Shown in pieces: positions 1 to 8,182 of a stretch of DNA of 33,056 bases (within the stretch, counting starts at the first letter, position 1; the number at the start of each line of letters is the position of its first letter). Position numbers and translations under genes: made by a program. This stretch comes from Nitrososphaera sp. Its GTDB lineage: Archaea; Thermoproteota; Nitrososphaeria; Nitrososphaerales; Nitrososphaeraceae. Under the pieces are notes generated by a model that was not told the DNA's origin, did no database searches, and saw nothing but the letters and a program-made list of their open reading frames with translations. The stretch spans positions 1 through 33,056 of the forward strand of contig JAICEE010000005.1 of NCBI GenBank assembly GCA_025924355.1, written 5' to 3'.

Positions 1-2
1 CT

Positions 3-1451
3 ACAATTGTCAACATTTTGTCGGGAAATATGAAGCCCAATCTTGGGAAGTATGATCAAGAAATTTCATGGGAGGAGATTCTGAAATATTATCAAGGCAC
101 TGAAATGAAATCCCACTTTGAAAAAATTGCAAATGGTAAAATGCGCGCTTCGATCAAACCGCAGCTCGTATACCTCATACCAAAGGCATTCAAAGGGACG
201 CCAAAGGAACTGTTGAAAAGATATGACGAGCGCAAAGTGACTGACAAGCTAGTACCACAACTTGGCCTGCAAAACATTTTGGATCGCGACATTGCACAGC
301 TGAGCGGTGGCGAGCTCCAAAGACTTGCAGTGGCTATAGCTGCTGCAAAGGACGCTGAATATTATTTCTTTGACGAGCCATCCTCCTACAACGATGTCTA
401 CCAACGGCTTACAGTTGCCAAAGTGATAAGAGAGCTAGCAGAGCAGGGCAAGAACGTGATGGTTGTAGAGCACGATATGACGCTTCTTGACTACCTGTCA
501 GACTATGTCCATATTATTTACGGTGAGCCGGGAGCATACGGTATAGTTTCTGGCATGCAGAGCACAAAAGTCGGCATCAACAATTTCCTTGAAGGCTTTT
601 TGCCTACTGAAAATGTACGCTTTCGAGAAAAGGCGTTCAGATTTGATATTACTTCTTCAAACGAAGATGTCCTTCTGGATATTTCAATTGCCAGCTATGG
701 CAACTTGACCAAATCATTCCCATCATTTAAACTCAAGGTGGCGGCTGGCAAGATAAGAAGAGGTGAGATAATCGGAATCATTGGTGCCAACGCACTTGGC
801 AAGACTACTTTCATGCGCATGCTGGCAGGCGTAGACAAGCCTGATTCGGGCAAAATAGATGTCGGTGCCACGATATCCTACAAGCCGCAGTACCTGAATC
901 AAGAGTATGATGGTGACGTACGGTCTCTGATGTATATGGCATATCAGAACCCAATTGAAGGATCATCTGTAGAACAGCAGATCCTTCTTCCAATGGGTAT
1001 AAAGAAACTCTATGAAAAGAATGTCAAGAATCTGAGCGGTGGCGAGCTCCAGAAGGTCGCAGTAGCAACGTCTCTCTTGCGCCAAGCAGATATTTACGCG
1101 CTGGACGAGCCGTCTGCATTTCTTGATGCGGAAGACCGGATAGCAGTAGCTAAGTTCTTCCAACGCTTTGTAAGGGCTCAAGGTAAGTCAGCAATTATTA
1201 TTGACCATGATATACAGCTGATCGATCTGGTGGCTGATAGTTTAGTAATATTTGAAGGGCAGCCGGGCCTTGAAGGCTCTGCCACTGAGCCAATTAAAAA
1301 AGAGGAGGGTATGAACCGCTTTCTCAAGGCACTTTCAATTACATATAGGCGTGACGAAACAACGGGTAGGCCGCGCGTCAACAAAGAGGGCGGCAGACTC
1401 GACCGCGAACAAAAGGAATCCGGCAACTATTATTACATGAAGATTCGGTAA
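3..1451 (+). CDS. abce1: ABCE1/Rli1 ribosome-recycling ATPase, 5'-truncated by window edge
   Basis: ABCE1 splits archaeal 70S ribosomes after termination using two ABC ATPase domains and an N-terminal iron-sulfur domain. The reading frame is open to the window edge; the first codons read TIVNILSGNMKPNLG, which follows Walker A in this family, so the gene starts outside the window and the FeS domain and first Walker A are not seen. Visible parts are signature 1 LSGGELQ (about 300-320), Walker B FFDEPSS (about 370-387), Walker A 2 GANALGKTT (about 784-810), signature 2 (about 1032-1052), DEPSAFLD, and the family-typical tail with LDREQKESGNYYY. The first D-loop reads SSYNDV where SSYLDV is common. 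The stop codon is directly followed by the Trm5 ATG, suggesting cotranscription. Family assignment is very safe. Confidence 0.96.
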   Translation, partial: TIVNILSGNMKPNLGKYDQEISWEEILKYYQGTEMKSHFEKIANGKMRASIKPQLVYLIPKAFKGTPKELLKRYDERKVTDKLVPQLGLQNILDRDIAQLSGGELQRLAVAIAAAKDAEYYFFDEPSSYNDVYQRLTVAKVIRELAEQGKNVMVVEHDMTLLDYLSDYVHIIYGEPGAYGIVSGMQSTKVGINNFLEGFLPTENVRFREKAFRFDITSSNEDVLLDISIASYGNLTKSFPSFKLKVAAGKIRRGEIIGIIGANALGKTTFMRMLAGVDKPDSGKIDVGATISYKPQYLNQEYDGDVRSLMYMAYQNPIEGSSVEQQILLPMGIKKLYEKNVKNLSGGELQKVAVATSLLRQADIYALDEPSAFLDAEDRIAVAKFFQRFVRAQGKSAIIIDHDIQLIDLVADSLVIFEGQPGLEGSATEPIKKEEGMNRFLKALSITYRRDETTGRPRVNKEGGRLDREQKESGNYYYMKIR

Positions 1452-2324
1452 ATGCCACACATGCTAAAAAACATGCTATCAAACATTCTATCGTCAGACG
1501 AAGTCTCGGAAGTTTATTCAGCGTTTGACCAGATAGGTGATATCGTTATCATCAAGATACCTGACAACCTGATGCCAAAAAAGAAGCTTATAGCTGACAT
1601 GATCCTTGCTCATGTTAAGACTGCCAAGGTGGTTTTTGCTCAGGTATCGCCAGTGAAAGGCGATTATCGCGTCCGCAACTTAGAGTTTGTTGCAGGCGAG
1701 AACAGAACAATTACTGAGTACAAGGAGCATGGCTGTAGGTTTAGAGTAGATGTCGCCAAAACATATTTTTCACCCCGGCTCTCAACGGAGAGGCTCAGGA
1801 TTGCAAACATGGTGGGCGAAGGCGAAACCATAGTCAATATGTTCGCAGGAGTAGGCACATATTCGATTCTGATGGCAAGAATGAACAAGACGTGTAAAGT
1901 ATATAGCATCGATTCTAATGCTGTTGCTGCAGAATTGTGCGAAGCAAATGCTAAGTTGAACAAAGTACAGGACAGAGTTGTTTCAATTCATGGCGATGCT
2001 AATAAGGTAATCCAAGATGAACTTGCAGGTCAGGCCGACAGGGTGCTTATGCCTCTTCCTGAGCGAGCTAAAGAGTTCGTTGATTCTGCAGTGCTTGCAC
2101 TCAAGAATAAAGGTGTTGTGCATTATTTCATTCATATCAGAGCCGACAACAAAAAGACAAGCCAGGAGCTGGGATTACAGGATGCGCATAACGCTTTTGT
2201 AAAATACCACCACATTGTGCAGCAGGTTAGAGTGGTAAGAGGAGTAGGCCCGCGGATATACCAGATAGTGGCTGATGTTTCAGTGAAAACTAGCCCTGCT
2301 TTTCTTCTTCCCTTGGCGCAGTAA
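1452..2324 (+). CDS. trm5: Trm5 tRNA (guanine37-N1)-methyltransferase
   Basis: Class I SAM-dependent methyltransferase of the archaeal/eukaryotic Trm5 family, which methylates G37 beside the anticodon and prevents frameshifting. The 290-residue length fits archaeal Trm5. The N-terminal half carries the RNA-binding region ending in DVAKTYFSPRLSTER; the SAM loop is NMFAGVGTYSI, followed by the acidic YSIDSNAVA strand; the catalytic-region motif is MPLPERAKEF. The ATG directly abuts the ABCE1 stop (no gap), so the two are likely read together. Its 3' end overlaps a convergent small membrane-protein gene by 35 bp. A wyosine-pathway paralogue (Taw2-like) is the main alternative, but the LP motif favours Trm5. 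Confidence 0.88.
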   Translation: MPHMLKNMLSNILSSDEVSEVYSAFDQIGDIVIIKIPDNLMPKKKLIADMILAHVKTAKVVFAQVSPVKGDYRVRNLEFVAGENRTITEYKEHGCRFRVDVAKTYFSPRLSTERLRIANMVGEGETIVNMFAGVGTYSILMARMNKTCKVYSIDSNAVAAELCEANAKLNKVQDRVVSIHGDANKVIQDELAGQADRVLMPLPERAKEFVDSAVLALKNKGVVHYFIHIRADNKKTSQELGLQDAHNAFVKYHHIVQQVRVVRGVGPRIYQIVADVSVKTSPAFLLPLAQ

Positions 2325-2511
2325 GCATTGTATATCCTATCCACCCAAGCACCGCCAGAAGGATTGTTACTGCAGCTAAGGCGGTAAACTGTAGTATCAA
2401 CATACTCCATTCTGTTGCTAGCAGAAAATATGCGTAAGCGATAAATACCACAATAGATGCAAAAAGAAGAACAGCACCGGCTCCTTTGCCTCCCTTCCTT
2501 TTAACATTCAT
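2290..2511 (-). CDS. small two-helix membrane protein, function unknown
   Basis: A 73-residue protein with a basic start (MNVKRKGGKG), two hydrophobic helices (about residues 12-30 and 36-62) and a charged EEEKQG tail, so an integral membrane hairpin with both ends probably cytoplasmic. I do not recognise a named family. The gene runs against trm5 and overlaps its 3' end by 35 bp. The overlap is unusually long for a real pair, but the clean membrane topology and ATG start make a coding gene more likely than a shadow. It lies 35 bp downstream of the GNAT gene on the same strand and could share its transcript. Confidence 0.6.
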   Translation of the reverse strand: MNVKRKGGKGAGAVLLFASIVVFIAYAYFLLATEWSMLILQFTALAAVTILLAVLGWIGYTMLTAPREEEKQG

Positions 2512-2546
2512 AGCGGAGAGGCATTTGTAGCATCTTAATAATCTTT

Positions 2547-3044
2547 TTAGCTCAGCTCTAGTGCCATAAGGTAGGCATCCTCACCGTCCCTGTAATAAGA
2601 TCGCAATCTGGATTTTATCTCAAAACGCAATTTCTGATACATCTTGATTGCGCTTGTATTGCTGATTCTTACCTCTAGGTATATCTCATCAGCTTTCCTA
2701 TGCATTACGCCGTTAATTCCTTCAAGCATCAGTGCCTTGCCAATGCTCTTGCCTCTGTGCTCTTCTAACACCGCAACAGAAACAACATGACCCTTCTTAA
2801 CAAAGCCTAGTTTGCGAAAGTTTGAAAATCCAAACTCGATCTTGCACATGATGTAGCCGAGTATTTTGTTGTTCAGCTCTGCAAGGATGAACGCCTCTGG
2901 AAGCTCTCGCAGAATCGATTCAAAAAAGTAGTCTGAGTAGTGCTCTGGCAAAGCGGCCATGTTAATATCTATTACTGCTTGGAGGTCACTTGCTTCGCAG
3001 CGGCGTATAACATAGTCGCCTACTTTTCGCAGAGCTGATTGCAA
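2547..3044 (-). CDS. GNAT-family N-acetyltransferase (RimI-like)
   Basis: A 165-residue single-domain acetyl-CoA-dependent acetyltransferase. The acetyl-CoA pyrophosphate-binding motif is in VAVLEEHRGKSIGKALM (RxxGxxK/A pattern), followed by the strand EIYLEVRISNTSAIKMYQKLRF, with the NxxAIxMYxKLxF pattern typical of RimI/Ard1 protein N-terminal acetyltransferases. The likely substrate is a protein N-terminus, but small-molecule substrates cannot be excluded. The start is TTG at 3044-3042. It is divergent from the site-2 protease gene, with 97 bp between the start codons. Confidence 0.85.
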   Translation of the reverse strand: MQSALRKVGDYVIRRCEASDLQAVIDINMAALPEHYSDYFFESILRELPEAFILAELNNKILGYIMCKIEFGFSNFRKLGFVKKGHVVSVAVLEEHRGKSIGKALMLEGINGVMHRKADEIYLEVRISNTSAIKMYQKLRFEIKSRLRSYYRDGEDAYLMALELS

Positions 3045-3141
3045 AGTAACAATTACAACAACAGAAACACACTATTTAACCTTACATGTCCTCTGAAGGA
3101 TAACAATATTTTAATTGGATTAAATCTAAAAGAAATCTTCA

Positions 3142-4302
3142 GTGGCTACTACTTTCCTGAACCGCGATTACTCTCGTGTAATTCCAATAGTTTCATCATT
3201 CTTTACATTAAAAGATACACAGCTGAATGTCAGGGAAGACTACATTGAGTTTCTGGTAGCCGATGCTGACATCAAAGATAAGTTCCCAATCTTGCTCAAA
3301 GAGCTAAGCAAGATTGGCATGGTCGCCACTGCCCGAAGGCAGAAATATTTCTCAAGACTGATGCCTGCCTTGTCGTCCGCAATAAGGCTCCAGATAGCAG
3401 ATGGCATAGTTATCGCAGTAATTAAGGTTCCAAAACAAAAGATTAGAGTCAAAAGAAAACTGCCTTTGCATCTAATATTCTTTGCAATTGCCGTCACCTT
3501 TGTATTCTATGACGGTTTCATGCGGTCAAGCAGTATATTTGCAAAGACCTATGTAAGTGATCCTGTTCTCCTTGCAGGAGCTTACACTATTTCGCTCATG
3601 GGTATACTGGGTATACATGAGCTTGGGCATATGATAGCTCTCAAACATTATAATATCAAGGCCTCATGGCCATACTTTATACCAGGTGTTCCCGGCCTTA
3701 TACCGACATTTGGCGCCTTGATAACCCAGCAGAGCCATATGCCCAACAAAAATGTCATGTTTGATGTAGGCATTGCTGGACCAATTGCAGGGTTGATAAT
3801 AACGATAATTGTGTCGATCTATGGCTCTTCTATATCTACCCTCATACCAATAGAGGAGTACCAGAACCTATCTGAGGAAAACCGGCTATTTTCATTCAAT
3901 ACTTGCTTGCTCATGATTGCTACACTCCATATGACCGACAAGGTGGTGGAGAACATGGTTCTAGTAATGTCGCCTCTTCTTTTTGCTGCCTGGATAGGAT
4001 TTGCACTTACGTCCATCAACCTCGTCCCTGCTTGGCAGCTTGATGGCGGGCATCTTGCTCGTGCTATGTTTGGAGAGCGCTGGCACAGAATTATCACCTA
4101 TGCGGGCATAGGAGCGCTGTTCCTGATGGGATTTTGGCCGATGGCAATACTAGTGCTAATACTTAGCCAGAGGATGCCTAGTAATGCTCCCTTAGATGAT
4201 GTCACATCACTCTCCCAAAGGCGCAAGATGCTCTTTTTCATAACTCTTGGCATTGCCATAGTCACTGCACCCATCCCAAGCTCTATCCTGCCTTGGGCTT
4301 GA
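3142..4302 (+). CDS. site-2 protease family membrane metalloprotease (M50)
   Basis: Intramembrane zinc protease. The zinc motif HELGH is at residues 159-163 and the third ligand lies in NLVPAWQLDGGH (Asp301). Both fall in hydrophobic segments and several further membrane helices are visible. The first ~100 residues form a soluble domain without recognised motif, followed by a basic stretch (KQKIRVKRK) before the first helix; a G-P-rich stretch after HELGH (PGVPGLIPTFGA) is also typical of archaeal S2P. Such enzymes release membrane-tethered factors or process membrane proteins. The start is GTG. The 3' end overlaps the convergent LarA-like gene by 20 bp. No dedicated substrate is encoded next to it. 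Confidence 0.9.
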   Translation: MATTFLNRDYSRVIPIVSSFFTLKDTQLNVREDYIEFLVADADIKDKFPILLKELSKIGMVATARRQKYFSRLMPALSSAIRLQIADGIVIAVIKVPKQKIRVKRKLPLHLIFFAIAVTFVFYDGFMRSSSIFAKTYVSDPVLLAGAYTISLMGILGIHELGHMIALKHYNIKASWPYFIPGVPGLIPTFGALITQQSHMPNKNVMFDVGIAGPIAGLIITIIVSIYGSSISTLIPIEEYQNLSEENRLFSFNTCLLMIATLHMTDKVVENMVLVMSPLLFAAWIGFALTSINLVPAWQLDGGHLARAMFGERWHRIITYAGIGALFLMGFWPMAILVLILSQRMPSNAPLDDVTSLSQRRKMLFFITLGIAIVTAPIPSSILPWA

Positions 4303-5404
4303 GCAGGGTTATGTCTGCATTTGATAAGACGAGTGTCCTGAAGTTCTTGCCATGTTTTTCTTGCAATTTTTGCAAGATGTCTTTAGTGCCAGAGTAAGTG
4401 GCAAAACCAAGTTTTGTCTTGGCATAATAATGTGGAAGAGTGGAGACAAGCCCCATCTCATATTTCAGCCGCAGCTGTTCCATGAACAGCAAATGTTCAA
4501 GACCATCAATATAGGGGCTTAGATGCAGCTGCTCTGGCTTGAGCCGGCCCTCTATGAACATCTGAAGCGCTCCGCCCCCAACTCCTTCGCGAGTTTCTGC
4601 AAGCAGTATCGCCGTGCCGCCCTCCTTGACAATGTGGATAGAGTTCCAAAGTGAGTTGAGCGCATTGGCAAGCGTCAAGTGTGTGCTGGCTTCATCGCTT
4701 GCACTTATTATCGCACATTTGACCGGCTCAGCCCCGACGGTCGAGATTGACTGAAGCTGCGCAATTGCTTTGTAAAACGCTTCCTTGATGCTTCCGATAT
4801 GGATTCCCACCACATTGTCACCGTTAGCCACAAGTTCAATAGATCTCGCCGGTATACTCTCAACTGCATAAGTGGCGATCTTGAGAGGATCTCCTTCAAC
4901 TCCCGGTGTTGGCCTGTTGTCCTTTCTTGCTTTGAACGCCTCTGCCATCTGGTCTGCAAGCAAGTTACGCAGTAAAGCAGTCGGCGCACCTGAGAATCCA
5001 AACAGCGGATCGTATGCAACACTTGAAACAATGATGGTGCTCTGGAACTTGGCCATTCGCTCATTCAGTGACTGGTAGTTAATGCGATTGATTGAGATTG
5101 TTTCAATGTCGGTCAGGTTGGCGCGCAGGGTGCTTGCGATCTTGTGCGGAACATCGATTGTAAAGCTGAACCCCCTTGCATGGGCTTCTTCTGCAAGTAT
5201 CATTATAACCTTGGCCGCAGCCTTTGAGCCAGACAGTCCTAGAAAGAGCATTTTATCAGTTAGGGGTACACCAGATGTTATTGCTGTCTTGACATCTTGT
5301 TCCAGCGGCACCTGAAATGTAGAAGAGATCTGGTTTGCTAAGTTTTCAAACTTGATGTCAAGCACTACGTCGGTAGTGCCATATCTTAGCCAAATCTCTG
5401 GCAT
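4283..5404 (-). CDS. LarA-like (DUF2088 / nickel-dependent racemase fold) protein
   Basis: The 373-residue protein resembles lactate racemase LarA over its length: N-terminal WLRYG followed by a (D/E)NLANQI-like helix, a middle GFSG motif, and a C-terminal domain with VKEGGTAILLAETREGVGGG, matching the GGxxxxxxxxxEG pattern of that fold. In LarA the middle motif continues GGxK, where Lys carries the nickel-pincer cofactor; here it reads FGFSGAPT, so the cofactor lysine appears absent. Function is therefore probably not lactate racemisation, and larB/C/E are not in the window. It is divergent from pyrE with 51 bp between starts, and overlaps the protease gene by 20 bp at its 3' end. Confidence 0.62.
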   Translation of the reverse strand: MPEIWLRYGTTDVVLDIKFENLANQISSTFQVPLEQDVKTAITSGVPLTDKMLFLGLSGSKAAAKVIMILAEEAHARGFSFTIDVPHKIASTLRANLTDIETISINRINYQSLNERMAKFQSTIIVSSVAYDPLFGFSGAPTALLRNLLADQMAEAFKARKDNRPTPGVEGDPLKIATYAVESIPARSIELVANGDNVVGIHIGSIKEAFYKAIAQLQSISTVGAEPVKCAIISASDEASTHLTLANALNSLWNSIHIVKEGGTAILLAETREGVGGGALQMFIEGRLKPEQLHLSPYIDGLEHLLFMEQLRLKYEMGLVSTLPHYYAKTKLGFATYSGTKDILQKLQEKHGKNFRTLVLSNADITLLKPKAG

Positions 5405-5427
5405 AGAGTCTCTGTGTTATGAAGGGT

Positions 5428-5437
5428 TAAAATAAAT
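5428..5437. promoter_or_regulatory. shared AT-rich box in a divergent 51-bp promoter
   Basis: The only AT-rich TATA-like element between the LarA-like start (5404, minus) and the pyrE start (5456, plus). Its centre is about 23 nt from the pyrE GTG and about 29 nt from the LarA-like ATG, so it could serve leaderless transcription both ways. Position and spacing are seen; bidirectional use is inferred. Confidence 0.45.
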
Positions 5438-5455
5438 CCTTTTTTAATGTAAGAT

Positions 5456-6091
5456 GTGCCAATACCGCCCAAGGACTTTGTGTTTCAGTTTGCATCCTTT
5501 CTACTCAAGAGCAATTCTCTGAGGTTTGGTGTGTTCACTCTTGCAAGCGGCAAACAGAGTGCTTACTACATAGACCTGCGGGTACTGCCTAGCTTCCCGG
5601 GATATTTTCGGCTGGGGATAAGTGCATTGAAAGACATGGTGGCGGAAAAGGTAGGCCAGTTTGATACCTTTGCCTCGGTGCCCACCTCTGGGCTTGTGTT
5701 TGGCTCTGCCCTGGCCTATGAAATGAACAAACCCTTCATTTATGTCAGAAAGGAGCCTAAAGCCTATGGCATCAACAAAATGATTGAAGGCTTCCTAGAG
5801 CCGGGTTCAAAAATTATTATTGTAGACGATGTTGCAACGACCGGTACTTCTCTTAGCAGCGCAGTCGAAATAATACGGGCGAACAGCGGTATCGTGGAAG
5901 ATGTAGTGGCACTTGTAGACCGACATGAGGGTGCGGAAGACAAATTAAAAAAGATGGGGATAAAACTGAGCGCAGTGACAGGCATCAACGACATTGTAAA
6001 CGCTCTGTACAAGGCTGGCTTAATAGACGAAAATGCGCTGGAATCGGTACTGAAACAAATGGTTACACAGGGAGAGTATGAAATAGACTAA
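5456..6091 (+). CDS. pyrE: orotate phosphoribosyltransferase
   Basis: Converts orotate and PRPP to orotidine 5'-monophosphate, the fifth step of pyrimidine synthesis. The PRPP-binding motif IIIVDDVATTGTS is at about residues 121-133, preceded by the VPTSGLVFGSALA loop and the FxLASGKQSAYYIDLR N-terminal motif typical of the family. The 211-residue length fits. The start is GTG; an ATG two bases earlier is out of frame. The pathway partner pyrF lies far away at 28.3 kb, so the pathway is not an operon here. The stop codon interlocks with that of the convergent TBP gene in a 4-bp overlap. Confidence 0.95.
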   Translation: MPIPPKDFVFQFASFLLKSNSLRFGVFTLASGKQSAYYIDLRVLPSFPGYFRLGISALKDMVAEKVGQFDTFASVPTSGLVFGSALAYEMNKPFIYVRKEPKAYGINKMIEGFLEPGSKIIIVDDVATTGTSLSSAVEIIRANSGIVEDVVALVDRHEGAEDKLKKMGIKLSAVTGINDIVNALYKAGLIDENALESVLKQMVTQGEYEID

Positions 6092-6651
6092 CCCTCATAG
6101 ATCATTAGGTTCTTCTCTTCCAAGAGTGTATGTAGGTTATGTACGGCTCGGTATACTTCACTTTCTTTCTTGGCACCTGTACACACCAGCTTGCCGGACG
6201 CAAACAGCAGTATGACAGTCTTGGGATCCAGCATTCTGTGAATAAGACCCGGGAACTGCTCGGGCTCGTACATACTCCTCGGCAGCACTCTTGCGGCAAG
6301 CTCTAAGTGGATCTTACCTCCAAGGCTTGCCGATGCCACTATATTTTGGATCTCAATCTGGGGTTCATGCTCGAGGGGTATTCCTCCCTTTTTAAGCTTC
6401 AAAACAACGCTCTTGACAGCCTGGATTGCCATCTTTTCAGACTTGGCGCCTGTGCATACCATCTTACCAGAGCTAAATATCAAAGTCGCAGTCTTAGGTG
6501 ATCTGAGCCTAAAAACCAAGCCGGGGAACTGATCAGGATGGTACTCCACATCTGGAAATATCTGAGTAATTAGGTTGAGGTTGACAGTCTGATTCACTGT
6601 AGCAGAAGCTACCACATTCTCAATGCTTACAATTGGCTTGGTCTGCGGCAT
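6088..6651 (-). CDS. tbp: TATA-box-binding protein (TBP)
   Basis: General transcription initiation factor that binds the TATA box and recruits TFB and RNA polymerase. The 187 residues contain the two tandem TBP repeats: one starting IENVVASATVNQTVNLN with FPGLVFRLRSPKTATLIFSSGKMVCTGAKSE, the second starting IQNIVASASLGGKIHLE with FPGLIHRMLDPKTVILLFASGKLVCTGAKKE. The C-terminus ends NLMIYEG without a long acidic tail. The start ATG lies inside the end of a 28-bp palindrome, and the TATA box is about 26 nt upstream, so the transcript is probably leaderless. It is convergent with pyrE with a 4-bp stop overlap. Confidence 0.97.
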   Translation of the reverse strand: MPQTKPIVSIENVVASATVNQTVNLNLITQIFPDVEYHPDQFPGLVFRLRSPKTATLIFSSGKMVCTGAKSEKMAIQAVKSVVLKLKKGGIPLEHEPQIEIQNIVASASLGGKIHLELAARVLPRSMYEPEQFPGLIHRMLDPKTVILLFASGKLVCTGAKKESEVYRAVHNLHTLLEEKNLMIYEG

Positions 6652-6677
6652 ATAGCGCCTTTATAAAGGCGCTATAT
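6650..6677. promoter_or_regulatory. 28-bp perfect palindrome over the TBP start region (candidate operator)
   Basis: A perfect 28-bp inverted repeat with no spacer. The core is TTTATAAA (6660-6667), itself a good TATA-like site, flanked by GGCGC/GCGCC arms. It spans from the TBP start codon into the TATA box at 6673-6682. If the mRNA is leaderless it begins near 6651, so the palindrome is almost wholly untranscribed and should act as DNA, for example as an autoregulatory TBP site or a dimeric repressor operator. Symmetry is seen directly; the role is inferred. Confidence 0.7.
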
Positions 6678-6682
6678 ATATA
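6673..6682 (-). promoter_or_regulatory. TATA box of the TBP gene
   Basis: Alternating TATATATATA centred about 26 nt upstream of the TBP ATG on the minus strand, the spacing expected for a leaderless archaeal promoter. Its inner half overlaps the outer arm of the 28-bp palindrome. Confidence 0.7.
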
Positions 6683-6736
6683 CCTGCTTGCTACAATTTT
6701 CAAGTAAAAAATGACACATCAAGGATATAAATGAAA

Positions 6737-6756
6737 TTTTAGGTTTTAGGTTTTAG
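6737..6756. repeat. short tandem repeat, TTTTAGG units
   Basis: Two full TTTTAGG heptamers followed by TTTTAG in the 140-bp gap between the yjbQ stop and the TBP promoter. Too short to imply a function; recorded because it is the only tandem repeat I see here. Confidence 0.6.
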
Positions 6757-6791
6757 CTTCAAAGACGTGTAAGTTTCCTATCTGCTGGTGA

Positions 6792-7208
6792 CTATTCGCC
6801 GATTACCTTTACTAGCACCCGTTTTTGTCGTTGGCCATCAAACTCGCCATAGAATATTTGCTCCCACGGCCCAAAATCAAGCTTGCCTCTTGTTATCGCT
6901 GCTACCACCTCGCGCCCCATAATCTGTCGCTTCAAATGAGCATCAGCGTTATCTTCGCCTGTACGATTATGCATGTAGCTTTCCGGGGAATAGGGCACAA
7001 GCTTCTCAAGCCATCTATCAAAATCCTGATGCAAGCCGCTTTCGTCATCGTTGATAAAGACGCTAGCAGAGATGTGCATTGCATTGACAAGGCAGAGGCC
7101 TTCTTTGACGTCACTTTCTGCCACTATATTTGCAACCTGTGGTGTGATATTAATAAATGCGCGCCTAGTTGAGGTGTTAAATATAAGGTATTCCGTCTTG
7201 GACTTCAT
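6792..7208 (-). CDS. yjbQ: YjbQ family protein (UPF0047)
   Basis: A 138-residue single-domain protein of the YjbQ/UPF0047 family, found in all domains of life and linked by some bacterial work to a side activity in thiamine phosphate synthesis; the cellular role is unsettled. Family marks are [34 protein letters not shown] near the N-terminus, [11 protein letters not shown] in the middle and [29 protein letters not shown] with [12 protein letters not shown] at the end. The usual HTTA triad site reads HISA here. The ATG overlaps the end of the signal peptidase gene by 4 bp, so the two genes are translationally coupled. Confidence 0.88.
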   Translation of the reverse strand: MKSKTEYLIFNTSTRRAFINITPQVANIVAESDVKEGLCLVNAMHISASVFINDDESGLHQDFDRWLEKLVPYSPESYMHNRTGEDNADAHLKRQIMGREVVAAITRGKLDFGPWEQIFYGEFDGQRQKRVLVKVIGE

Positions 7209-7771
7209 GTCGGCGGCTTGTCGGAACTGTCGGCTGCAGCAGGTGCAGCATCCTTGTCGCTGTTGTTCTTTTTGCCAAGCCTGTTAAAGAACAAGATCGC
7301 AAGGATGATCGCAATTATGATATAATTGACAGGTGGACTGATCACTTTTGTTATTACACCAATGCCGGGGATGACATAGATCACTTTGCCAATGTAATCA
7401 TCCTGCCTAATGGGGTAGTCGGTACCTGGTATTGATGCAGGATTGGCATCTCCCCTTGTCCTAACCATCCTTTCACTGTCGCCGTCAACATCAATATCAA
7501 CGATACGGTGAACTATGACCCTGTCACCGCCTTCCGGCCTATTGAATACGATGATGTCGCCTATCGTGAGATCCTCCCAAGACCCGCCATCTCTGACAAT
7601 AAGAACATCATTGACTTCGAGCACAGGTTCCATGCTACCGCTTGAGACAACATAAAACGGGTTGGCCCCAAACACGAACCAAATGCCAAGCCAGACTACA
7701 ATAACACCGATGCCAATGATTATAACATCCTTAATGGCAACGGGCAGCCTAGACTTATCCTTATCTAGCAA
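7205..7771 (-). CDS. signal peptidase I (archaeal/ER type, S26B)
   Basis: Membrane serine protease that removes signal peptides from secreted proteins. It has an N-terminal helix (about residues 12-35), the catalytic serine in SSGSMEP (Ser46), the archaeal/ER-type histidine in VIVHRI (His88) in place of the bacterial lysine, an aspartate in RGDANP (about residue 108), and a C-terminal helix ([13 protein letters not shown]). The tail [21 protein letters not shown] is polar. The start is TTG. It overlaps yjbQ by 4 bp in an ATGA arrangement; the functional link to yjbQ is unclear. Ser-His chemistry is established for the family; the residue assignments are by eye. Confidence 0.9.
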   Translation of the reverse strand: MLDKDKSRLPVAIKDVIIIGIGVIVVWLGIWFVFGANPFYVVSSGSMEPVLEVNDVLIVRDGGSWEDLTIGDIIVFNRPEGGDRVIVHRIVDIDVDGDSERMVRTRGDANPASIPGTDYPIRQDDYIGKVIYVIPGIGVITKVISPPVNYIIIAIILAILFFNRLGKKNNSDKDAAPAAADSSDKPPT

Positions 7772-7814
7772 TGGAGAAAGTAATCATGCCACTCGTTAGA
7801 TAAACTTTTACACT

Positions 7815-8129
7815 CTAACGCATGTCAAATTCTTCCATTATTGACATACGAAGTCGTGGCATCTCCGACATCATTATCGACAAAATATCTATTATTTCAT
7901 CCTTGTCTGGCTGTCTCCCATTCTTATTCTGAAATTGTGTGATAAAATTGCCTATAACCATGCCGGAGAGAAGGCCGTATGCAAAATCCTCAATGTTGCC
8001 CTGATTTGGCACCATCTTGCGGGCAAGCCCTACTGGCATCTTGGGATTGCGGGTAGCTGCCTTGATAAGCGATTCCAGTTCCTTCCTATCGCTGTCTGTC
8101 AGACCCATTACGTAGGTATCACTATGCAT
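7815..8129 (-). CDS. conserved-looking hypothetical, 104 residues
   Basis: A mostly helical soluble protein with no signal peptide. It has a central hydrophobic segment (DFAYGLLSGMVIGNFITQF) that could be a buried or weakly membrane-associated helix, and a C-terminal part rich in Met (SIMMSEMPRLRMSIMEEFDMR). I recognise no family. It is divergent from nop5, with 53 bp between start codons, and 43 bp upstream of the signal peptidase gene on the same strand. The good codon usage and ATG start argue for a real gene. Confidence 0.65.
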   Translation of the reverse strand: MHSDTYVMGLTDSDRKELESLIKAATRNPKMPVGLARKMVPNQGNIEDFAYGLLSGMVIGNFITQFQNKNGRQPDKDEIIDILSIMMSEMPRLRMSIMEEFDMR

Positions 8130-8182
8130 GTTTGTTTAATAATGCTAACATTTTTTATTAGCTAATTGTTGTAGGTTCTTAA

